Below, in pieces: positions 1 through 6,070 of a stretch of DNA of 7,193 nucleotides. The stretch covers positions 1-7,193 of the forward strand of contig DAOVXU010000082.1 of the NCBI GenBank assembly GCA_030635995.1, read 5' to 3'. Each line of letters opens with the position of its first letter. Position 1 is the stretch's first letter. The stretch is from Arcobacter sp. (GTDB taxonomy: Bacteria > Campylobacterota > Campylobacteria > Campylobacterales > Arcobacteraceae). The position numbers and the translations under genes are program-made. A model generated the notes under the pieces. That model searched no databases and had not been told where the DNA came from. It saw only the letters and a list, made by a program, of their open reading frames with translations.

Positions 1-855
1 ATCAAACCTTACGAGCATAGTTGCATTTTGAGATATATCTATGTGTGATTGAAGCATAACTTTTATATCTTTTACTATATTTGAAATTGTATTTGATGAT
101 GTACTATATGTTAAACCAACTCTAAATTTGATTCTTCTTATCCCTCTTCGACTAAAATTTTCTACTGGTTGATTTGCTAAGATTTGATTTGGTAAAGTGA
201 TAAGTGATTTTTCAAAAGTTCTTACTTTTGTAGTTCTCAATCCTATCTCTTCAACTACACCCGCTACACTATCAACTTTTATCCAATCACCTAATTTTAG
301 TGATTTATCTGCAAGTATTGTTAATCCACCAAAAAGATTAGCTGCTGTATCTTTAGCAGCTAGTGCAAAAGCTAAACCACCAAGACCAAGTGAAGTTAAA
401 AATGCACTTACATTTATATTCCAAATTTGTAATATCCCAACAACACCAATTACAACAATAAATATTTTTATTGTTTTTCGTAAGAATTGGGCTATCTCTT
501 TATGAAGTTCTGCTCCAAATTTTTTTGCAAATATCTCAAATGTACCCTCCAAAACAATTACAATATCATAAGCAATCCAAAAAAGAATAAATGTTGAAAA
601 GGATTTGAATATATTATCTACAAATGGAGTAATTAATCCTAAATAATTTAATGAAATATACAAACCTATAATTATAAAAGCAAATTTTATTGGTTCAGTT
701 ATAATTATAAGTAGATTATCATCAAATTTACTCTTGGTTTTTTTAACAAAAACAGTAGCTATTTTTACTATTAAAGTTGTAAATAACTTCCTAAATAATA
801 AAAACAATAAAAAAATCCCTATAGCGATACTTATCTGTTCTATACTTATATTCAA
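1..855 (-). CDS. MscS-family mechanosensitive ion channel (C-terminus cut off by window edge)
   Basis: Inner-membrane channel of the MscS (small-conductance mechanosensitive) family, expected to open under membrane tension and release solutes on hypo-osmotic shock. The 285 visible codons encode hydrophobic segments near residues 8-21, 56-75, 82-102 and 129-144, followed by the glycine/alanine-rich pore helix at about 150-180. The pore core LGLGGLAFALAAKDTAANLF (residues 156-175) is the family hallmark. By alignment from memory, Leu161 and Leu165 match the E. coli MscS gate residues L105 and L109. The start of the soluble beta domain follows (about 186 onward, GDWIKV at 189-194, then LPNQ and NFSRRG). 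The C-terminal cytoplasmic alpha/beta domain is incomplete because the gene runs off position 1. I chose TTG at 855-853 because AGG lies 7 nt upstream (865-863), no ATG exists in frame before the pore, and an upstream in-frame stop is at 915-913. It is longer at the N-terminus than three-helix MscS. The physiological substrate or gating tension cannot be read from sequence. Confidence 0.92.
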   Translation of the reverse strand, partial: MNISIEQISIAIGIFLLFLLFRKLFTTLIVKIATVFVKKTKSKFDDNLLIIITEPIKFAFIIIGLYISLNYLGLITPFVDNIFKSFSTFILFWIAYDIVIVLEGTFEIFAKKFGAELHKEIAQFLRKTIKIFIVVIGVVGILQIWNINVSAFLTSLGLGGLAFALAAKDTAANLFGGLTILADKSLKLGDWIKVDSVAGVVEEIGLRTTKVRTFEKSLITLPNQILANQPVENFSRRGIRRIKFRVGLTYSTSSNTISNIVKDIKVMLQSHIDISQNATMLVRFD

Positions 856-888
856 TATACTACCTAACTTATTAATTTTAAAGTATTT

Positions 889-894
889 ATTATA
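889..894 (-). promoter_or_regulatory. Candidate -10 box for the MscS-family gene
   Basis: Read on the minus strand this is a perfect TATAAT, 33 bp upstream of the TTG start, giving a predicted leader of roughly 25-28 nt. It sits in the 80-bp divergent gap between the channel gene and the DMT transporter gene. No clear -35 hexamer is visible. That fits the known weak -35 conservation of Campylobacterota sigma-70 promoters, but in such AT-rich DNA a TATAAT can also occur by chance. Confidence 0.45.
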
Positions 895-935
895 GCTAAA
901 TATTTATTAAGGCTATTTTAACTAAACTTGCACTT

Positions 936-1835
936 ATGATAAATACAGACAATGAATTAAAACAAGCCATAATATATATGTTTATAGCATCATTTCTTTT
1001 TGCTATTACAGGTGCATTTGCAAAAGTATTATCTCAAAGTATGAGTTCGGTTGAAGTTGTATTTTTTAGAAATGTTACAGGATTGATAATAATACTAATT
1101 TCAGTTTATAAATTACCCCTTAAACAAACAGGTGGTAAAGCATTTTTACTATTTTTTAGAGGTTTTATAGGTTTTATGGCACTTCTTATGTATTTTTATA
1201 ATATTGCCACTATCCCTTTAGCAGAAGCACAAACTTTTGCCAAAACATCACCAATATTTACAGCTATTTTTGCATATATATTTATAAAAGAGAAACTAAC
1301 ATTAAGATCTTGGGGTGGAGTTATTATTGGTTTTATTGGTATTTTATTTATAACTGGATTTGATATAACCTCTTTAGATAAAAGTGATTGGCTAGGAATA
1401 TTAAGTGGGGTTGGAGCTGGTCTTGCATATACTTCTATACGAGAATTAAAAAACCATTATGATACCAGGGCTATTGTATTGTCTTTTATGACAATAGGAA
1501 CAGTTGGACCTATTATTATTATGATATTTGGCAATTATTATCAAAGTGATACTTTTGATTTTATTTTAGCCCCATTTACTATACCAACATCGCAAGATAT
1601 AATCTTTATCTTAGGTCTTGGATTATTTGCTACTGCTTCACAACTATATATGACAAAAGCTTATTCACTCGCAAAAGGTGGAATAGTTGGAACTATAGGA
1701 TATAGCAATATTATATTTTCTATCTTTTTAGGTCTATTTTTAGGGGATACTTTTCCAACTATTGTTGTATTGTTTGGGATATCTTTGATTATTTTAAGTG
1801 GAATAATTGTTTCATACAATGGTAAAATTAAATAG
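936..1835 (+). CDS. DMT-superfamily (EamA) inner-membrane transporter
   Basis: A 299-residue integral membrane protein of the drug/metabolite transporter superfamily, with two tandem EamA repeats and about ten predicted transmembrane helices, which is the usual size and topology. The first repeat covers roughly residues 12-139, with the typical FFRN loop at 43-46 after helix 2 and the EamA signature IKEKLTLRSWGG at 117-128 leading into a glycine-rich helix. The second covers roughly 152-294. A short basic tail (NGKIK) ends the protein. Family members export or import small metabolites such as amino acids, nucleosides or cofactors. The substrate here cannot be assigned. ATG at 936 was chosen because it leaves a normal cytoplasmic N-terminus before helix 1, but no convincing Shine-Dalgarno precedes it. 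The next in-frame ATG (978) would start inside helix 1. The gene stands alone, divergent from the channel gene and convergent with tyrA. Confidence 0.9.
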   Translation: MINTDNELKQAIIYMFIASFLFAITGAFAKVLSQSMSSVEVVFFRNVTGLIIILISVYKLPLKQTGGKAFLLFFRGFIGFMALLMYFYNIATIPLAEAQTFAKTSPIFTAIFAYIFIKEKLTLRSWGGVIIGFIGILFITGFDITSLDKSDWLGILSGVGAGLAYTSIRELKNHYDTRAIVLSFMTIGTVGPIIIMIFGNYYQSDTFDFILAPFTIPTSQDIIFILGLGLFATASQLYMTKAYSLAKGGIVGTIGYSNIIFSIFLGLFLGDTFPTIVVLFGISLIILSGIIVSYNGKIK

Positions 1836-1851
1836 TTTTATGTAATTTTAC
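1822..1851. repeat. Inverted repeat spanning both convergent stop codons
   Basis: GTAAAATTA (1822-1830) and TAATTTTAC (1843-1851) form a perfect 9-bp inverted repeat around a 12-nt centre. The centre can add three more pairs (ATA 1832-1834 with TAT 1839-1841) inside a single mismatch. The transporter TAG (1833-1835) lies in the centre and the tyrA TAA (1850-1848) lies in the right arm. The placement between convergent genes suggests a bidirectional transcription end or mRNA 3'-end stabiliser. The stem has only one G-C pair and no T-run follows on either strand, so classical intrinsic termination is doubtful. Confidence 0.45.
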
Positions 1852-2675
1852 AATATATCATGCAAAGAATTTGCATTTTTCATCCATTTTTTAATTTCAC
1901 CATAATCTTCATCTTTTATCATCTGTTTTATTTTAGATACTTGATCTTCGTATAAAGATATTGCATCAAGCATATTATCTCTGTTTTGTCTAAAAATATC
2001 TGTCCACATATCTGGTGAACTTTTTGCAACTCTACTCATATCTTTAAATCCACCAGCTGCTAAACTAACAATATCTTGAGGATTTTCATGATTCATCACA
2101 ATATTTCCTAAAGCAAAAGAGATAGCATGTGGCAGATGTGACATATAACAAGCATGAATATCATGCTCTTTTGAATCCATAAAAACTAAATTCATTTTAA
2201 GTTTATTAAAAAGCTCTATAGCTCGTTGTTTGTGTAAATTTGCACATTTATCTAAATCACATAAAACCATAGTTTTATTTTCATAAAGACCATCAATAGC
2301 AGCACTTGGACCAAACTTTTCCGTTCCGGTCATAGGATGAGCAGGGATAAAATTTGTTTTTAGTATTTTAGGTATATTTTTTACAATTAACTCTTTTGTA
2401 CTTCCAAAATCTATTATAGTTGTAGTTGAAGAACAACCTGTTAAGGATGGCAAAAATTTAATTATCGCATCAACAGGAATAGATAAGATAATCAAATCAC
2501 ATTTTAAAAGTTCATCTAAAGATACAATTTTATCTACTAAATTTAACTCTATTGCATCTTTTTGATGCATTTTATTATGGTCATAACCTAATATTTCAGT
2601 TGCTATTTTATATTTTCTTATAGCTATTCCAAAAGAACCACCCATAAGCCCTAAACCAACAATACCAACTACCAC
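1848..2675 (-). CDS. tyrA: Prephenate dehydrogenase
   Basis: Converts prephenate to 4-hydroxyphenylpyruvate with NAD+ and loss of CO2, the committed step to tyrosine, in the cytoplasm. The 275 residues fit the monofunctional enzyme, with no chorismate mutase or ACT domain. The N-terminal Rossmann fold shows GLGLMGG at 7-13 and GYD ending at Asp32, the acidic residue that normally favours NAD over NADP. DFGSTK (89-94) and AHPMTGTEKFGP (112-123) carry the active-site Ser92 and catalytic His113, matching from memory Ser126 and His147 of the Aquifex aeolicus enzyme. The helical C-terminal domain has SHLPHAISFALGN (179-191) and GGFKDMSRVAKSSPDMW (208-224), the usual prephenate-binding and dimer region. 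GTG at 2675-2673 is the start: AAGGA (2687-2683) lies 7 nt upstream and the Rossmann strand begins immediately. It is convergent with the DMT transporter and divergent from bamA. Confidence 0.95.
   Translation of the reverse strand: MVVGIVGLGLMGGSFGIAIRKYKIATEILGYDHNKMHQKDAIELNLVDKIVSLDELLKCDLIILSIPVDAIIKFLPSLTGCSSTTTIIDFGSTKELIVKNIPKILKTNFIPAHPMTGTEKFGPSAAIDGLYENKTMVLCDLDKCANLHKQRAIELFNKLKMNLVFMDSKEHDIHACYMSHLPHAISFALGNIVMNHENPQDIVSLAAGGFKDMSRVAKSSPDMWTDIFRQNRDNMLDAISLYEDQVSKIKQMIKDEDYGEIKKWMKNANSLHDIL
1860..1880 (+). terminator. Candidate weak terminator hairpin for the DMT transporter gene
   Basis: ATGCAAA (1860-1866), loop GAA, then TTTGCAT (1870-1876) gives a perfect 7-bp stem with a 3-nt loop, followed by four more T's (1877-1880). 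It begins 25 bp after the transporter stop codon and lies inside the last codons of the opposing tyrA gene. The hairpin-plus-T layout fits termination of rightward transcripts. On the minus strand no T-run follows, so it would not end tyrA. The stem has two G-C pairs only, so strength is uncertain. Confidence 0.4.
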
Positions 2676-2707
2676 TATTAAGTCCTTACATTAATTTAAT
2701 AACTGAG

Positions 2708-2732
2708 AGTATACCTTAATTTACCTATTATA
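2708..2732 (-). promoter_or_regulatory. Candidate tyrA promoter -10 elements
   Basis: Two minus-strand hexamers resemble -10 boxes: TATAAT at 2732-2727 and TATACT at 2713-2708. They would give leaders of about 45 and 26 nt before the GTG start. No clear -35 is seen for either. Which one is used, if either, cannot be settled by eye. Confidence 0.4.
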
Positions 2733-2742
2733 TTCTTTTAGA

Positions 2743-2748
2743 TATACT
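2743..2748 (+). promoter_or_regulatory. Candidate -10 box for the bamA-mqnC-M16 unit
   Basis: TATACT lies 32 bp before the bamA start codon, preceded by a T-rich stretch, giving a leader of about 26 nt. It is the best rightward -10 candidate in the 105-bp gap shared with divergent tyrA. Since the downstream genes are nearly contiguous, it would probably drive all three. Confidence 0.4.
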
Positions 2749-2780
2749 AATTCCTTATTTTAAATTTACAAGGAAAACAT

Positions 2781-5000
2781 TTGAAAATTTTATTTTCTAT
2801 ATTATTATCTATATCTATTATCCAAGCACAATATATCACTAAAGAGATTAAATTTGAAGGTCTGACTCAAATATCAAAAAAAATTGCATTAGAAAAATTA
2901 AATATCAAAATAGGAGAAGAATATACCTCTTCACAAATAAACACATCACTTAAAGACTTTTATAAATTTAATTATTTTAAAAATATAGAAATTTTTGACA
3001 ATAATGGAACCTTAATTCTAATTTTTACAGAAAAACCATTTATAGTAAACCTTGAAATGACGGGATATAAGACAAGAGACGATGATTTAAAAGATATATT
3101 TTCAGCAATGAATATTAAAAAAGGGAATATGTACACAAAAGAAAAGATTAAAAAATCAAAAAATATATTATTAGAAGAATTAAAAAAAGAGGGTTATATA
3201 AATTCTGTAGTTGAAGTTGAAATTGAAAATATCAATGACCAAGGTGTATCTGTAAAATTTAATATAAATAAAGGTGCAGAAGTTATTATAAAAAAAGTAA
3301 ATTATATAGGTGCTAAAGAATTATCAAATGAACATTTTGAAGAAAATACTGCAAATAAGCAAGAAGATTTAATCTCTTGGTGGTTTGGTCAAAATGATGG
3401 TGTGATGCAATTTAGTCAATTAGAATATGATAATCATAGAATTAAAGATATATACTTACAAAATGGTTATTTAGATGCAAAAGTATCTTCAGCTTTTTCA
3501 CAAATTGACTTTAATACAAATAGTGCAGTTATCGATTTTTCTATTTCTGAAGGGCAACAATATTTAATAAATAATATAACAATATATACAGATGAAAAAA
3601 TTGTACCGTTAAAAGAGCTTAAAGAAGATTTAAAAGAGATAAAAGGTAAAGTTTTCAATATTAGCAAACTAAGAAAAGATGTTGAATATTTAAGAACTAA
3701 AATCGCAAATAAAGGTTATGCCTTTACACAAGTAAACTATGATATTAGAAAAAATAAAAAAGAAGCAACAGCTGATATTATTTTCAATATTATCCCTGGA
3801 GAAAAAGTATATATAAATGATGTAATTATAGCTGGTAATAATAGAACACTAGATAGAGTTATAAGGAGAAATATATATTTAGCTCCAAAAGATCTGTTTA
3901 ATCTAACTGACTTTAAAGATTCTAAAAATGCTTTAAATCGAACAGGTTTTTTTAATTCTGTTAAAGTAAAACAGAAAAAAGTTTCAAAAACTTTAATGGA
4001 TTTGATTGTTACAGTTAAAGAAGCACCAACAGGTAATCTAATACTTGGTGGTGGTTACGGTTCATACGATGGATGGATGATAAATGCAAGTGTTAATGAC
4101 AAAAATATATTTGGAAGTGGTTTAGATCTTGGTTTTTCACTTGAACACTCTAGTAAAAAAGATACAGCTACAATTTCACTTAAAAATCCAGCAATAAATG
4201 ATGGAATATATAATGGTAGTTTAAGTATATACAAGAATAGTTCATTAATTGAAGCTGATGATACTTCAACTAGTGGAGATGAAACAACTGATACAATTGG
4301 TGGAAGTGTGGGAGTTGGACGAACTTTAACTCGTCATTCAAGAATTGGTATAATTTATGCCCTAGAACAACAAGATGTACAATATACTAAAGATTTTAGT
4401 CTAAATAATTCATACACTACAAGCTCATTAACACCTTATATTAATTTTAATAATACTGATAATTATTATATAGCAAGAAAAGGTATATCAACTGGAACTA
4501 GCCTAAAATATGTAGGATTAGGTGGTGATGCACAATATATTCAAAGTTCAAATTATTTTAAATATTTTTATGGGCTTGAAGATAAAATAGATTATGATAT
4601 TATTTTTAGATATAAAACATCTATTAAAGTTATGTATGATCATGGTGAAATTCCTACTGGTACTACATATTATTTAGGTGGACCATCAAGTGTAAGAGGA
4701 TACCAGTCATATGCTTTTCAGCCAGAAGACAATGCAGCTCCATTTAAAAAACTATTCACAAATACTATTGAGCTTAGTTTTCCTTTAATACCAAAAGCAA
4801 AAATGAGATGGTCATTATTTTATGACTATGGTATGGCAGGAGAAACTAATTTTGGAGATATAAAAAAATCTGGTAAAGGAATATCAATCAATTGGTATTC
4901 ACCTGTTGGTCCGTTACAATTTATATTTGCAGATGCAATCAATCCAGATACAAACGATAAAACATCAAACTTTGAATTTAGTTTAGGTAGTTCTTTTTAA
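2781..5000 (+). CDS. bamA: Outer-membrane protein assembly factor BamA (Omp85 family)
   Basis: Central outer-membrane insertase that folds beta-barrel proteins into the outer membrane. The 739 residues start with a signal peptide (core LFSILLSISII, likely cleavage after Ala16). Five POTRA domains follow in the periplasm, at about 18-86, 87-166, 167-260, 261-342 and 343-416. The third contains the Trp-Trp pair also found in E. coli POTRA3. The C-terminal barrel (about 417-739) carries GGPSSVRGYQS, with the conserved VRGY at 638-641 of the lid loop L6, and ends in FEFSLGSSF with the terminal Phe of the beta-signal. The barrel is shorter than that of E. coli. A Thr/Asp/Glu-rich stretch at about 491-505 is probably a surface loop. 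TTG at 2781 is the start: AAGGA (2770-2774) lies 6 nt upstream, the signal peptide follows directly, and the first internal ATG (residue 93) would remove POTRA1. Only 11 bp separate it from mqnC. Confidence 0.96.
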   Translation: MKILFSILLSISIIQAQYITKEIKFEGLTQISKKIALEKLNIKIGEEYTSSQINTSLKDFYKFNYFKNIEIFDNNGTLILIFTEKPFIVNLEMTGYKTRDDDLKDIFSAMNIKKGNMYTKEKIKKSKNILLEELKKEGYINSVVEVEIENINDQGVSVKFNINKGAEVIIKKVNYIGAKELSNEHFEENTANKQEDLISWWFGQNDGVMQFSQLEYDNHRIKDIYLQNGYLDAKVSSAFSQIDFNTNSAVIDFSISEGQQYLINNITIYTDEKIVPLKELKEDLKEIKGKVFNISKLRKDVEYLRTKIANKGYAFTQVNYDIRKNKKEATADIIFNIIPGEKVYINDVIIAGNNRTLDRVIRRNIYLAPKDLFNLTDFKDSKNALNRTGFFNSVKVKQKKVSKTLMDLIVTVKEAPTGNLILGGGYGSYDGWMINASVNDKNIFGSGLDLGFSLEHSSKKDTATISLKNPAINDGIYNGSLSIYKNSSLIEADDTSTSGDETTDTIGGSVGVGRTLTRHSRIGIIYALEQQDVQYTKDFSLNNSYTTSSLTPYINFNNTDNYYIARKGISTGTSLKYVGLGGDAQYIQSSNYFKYFYGLEDKIDYDIIFRYKTSIKVMYDHGEIPTGTTYYLGGPSSVRGYQSYAFQPEDNAAPFKKLFTNTIELSFPLIPKAKMRWSLFYDYGMAGETNFGDIKKSGKGISINWYSPVGPLQFIFADAINPDTNDKTSNFEFSLGSSF

Positions 5001-5011
5001 GAAAGTAAAAA

Positions 5012-6070
5012 ATGAAAAATAAAAGATTAACAAATAAAGAAGCACTAGATTTAATCCAAAATGCTTCATTACAAAAATTAGGTGAGTTAGCTTCAAAAAG
5101 AAAACTTGAACTACATCCAAAAAAAATAACAACTTTTGTAGTTGATAGAAATATAAACTATACAAATATATGTTGGGTTGACTGTAAGTTTTGTGCTTTT
5201 TATAGAAAAGAAAAAGATGCTGATGCTTATGTATTAACTTATGACGAAATTGATAAAAAAATAGATGAACTACTTGAAATTGGTGGTACACAAATACTTT
5301 TTCAAGGTGGAGTTCATCCAAAACTAAAAATTGATTTTTATGAAGATTTAGTTGAGCATATAGCAAAAAAATATCCAACTATAACTATCCATGGATTTTC
5401 AGCTATTGAGATAGATTTTATCGCTAAGATTTCAAAAATATCTTATAAAGAAGTTATACAAAGATTAAAAGATAAAGGTTTAGCATCAATTCCTGGTGCT
5501 GGGGCTGAAATATTAAATGATAAAGTTAGAGATATAATTGCACCTAAAAAACTTGATACAAAAGATTGGCTAGAGGTACATAGAGTTGCTCATAGTATTG
5601 GTGTAAAATCAACTGCAACTATGATGTATGGGACAATTGAAACGGATGAACAGATTATTGAACATTGGGATGCAATTCGAAAATTACAAGATGAAACTGG
5701 TGGATTTAGAGCATATATTATGTGGAGTTTCCAATCAGCACATACACAATTGGCTCGTGAAATTCCAAATATGAAAGAACAAAGTCCAAATAGATACTTA
5801 AGACTTTTAGCAGTTGCAAGACTTTATTTAGATAACTTTAAAAATATACAAAGTTCTTGGGTAACTCAAGGTAGCTATATAGGACAAATGGCTCTTAAAT
5901 TTGGTGCAAATGATCTAGGAAGTACAATGATGGAAGAAAATGTTGTAAGTGCTGCTGGAGTTACAAATACTATGAATCAAAATGAGATGATAAAGCTTAT
6001 ATCAGATATAGGTGAAAAACCTGCAAAAAGAGATACTGCTTATACAATTTTAGAAAAATTTTATGAATAA
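5012..6070 (+). CDS. mqnC: Cyclic dehypoxanthine futalosine synthase (radical SAM)
   Basis: Radical S-adenosylmethionine enzyme that cyclises dehypoxanthine futalosine in the futalosine route to menaquinone, the respiratory quinone pathway used by Campylobacterota. The 352-residue length is normal. The 4Fe-4S cluster ligands are Cys54, Cys58 and Cys61 in NYTNICWVDCKFCAFYR (CX3CX2C). FQGGVHP (97-103) follows. SIPGAGAEIL (159-168) and STATMMYG (200-207) are typical of MqnC, and together with the CAFYR ending they separate it from the sister enzyme MqnE, which usually reads CAFSR. ATG at 5012 lies 11 bp after the bamA stop, with only a weak purine-rich stretch (AAGAAAG, 4999-5005) as ribosome site, so translational coupling to bamA is likely. 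Its last codons overlap the start of the M16 gene. The mqnA, mqnB and mqnD partners are not in this window. Confidence 0.93.
   Translation: MKNKRLTNKEALDLIQNASLQKLGELASKRKLELHPKKITTFVVDRNINYTNICWVDCKFCAFYRKEKDADAYVLTYDEIDKKIDELLEIGGTQILFQGGVHPKLKIDFYEDLVEHIAKKYPTITIHGFSAIEIDFIAKISKISYKEVIQRLKDKGLASIPGAGAEILNDKVRDIIAPKKLDTKDWLEVHRVAHSIGVKSTATMMYGTIETDEQIIEHWDAIRKLQDETGGFRAYIMWSFQSAHTQLAREIPNMKEQSPNRYLRLLAVARLYLDNFKNIQSSWVTQGSYIGQMALKFGANDLGSTMMEENVVSAAGVTNTMNQNEMIKLISDIGEKPAKRDTAYTILEKFYE

Noticed and set aside
197..505. 102-codon open frame on the plus strand
   Set aside because: It lies antisense to the MscS pore and beta-domain coding sequence, which has clear family motifs. The translation is Ser/Pro/Thr-rich with no recognisable domain and no convincing ribosome site.
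856..935. A rightward promoter for the DMT transporter gene in the 80-bp divergent gap
   Set aside because: Several loose -10-like strings (for example TATTTT at 913-918) exist, but none stands out from AT-rich background, so no rightward promoter was called.
1841..1852. Small palindrome TGTAATTTTACA as a terminator
   Set aside because: Its 5-bp stem has a 2-nt loop, too tight to form. The bases are better explained as part of the larger inverted repeat at 1822-1851.
3467..3667. 66-codon open frame on the minus strand
   Set aside because: Antisense to POTRA3/POTRA4 of bamA; no family features and no independent promoter or ribosome site.
4983..5378. 131-codon open frame on the minus strand
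   Set aside because: Antisense to the start of mqnC including the cluster-binding cysteine codons. The Leu/Phe/His/Gln-rich translation is what an AT-rich gene gives when read backwards.
5012..6070. mqnE (aminofutalosine synthase) as the identity of the radical SAM gene
   Set aside because: The cluster motif ends CAFYR rather than CAFSR, and the SIPGAGAEIL and STATMMYG segments match the MqnC family pattern.
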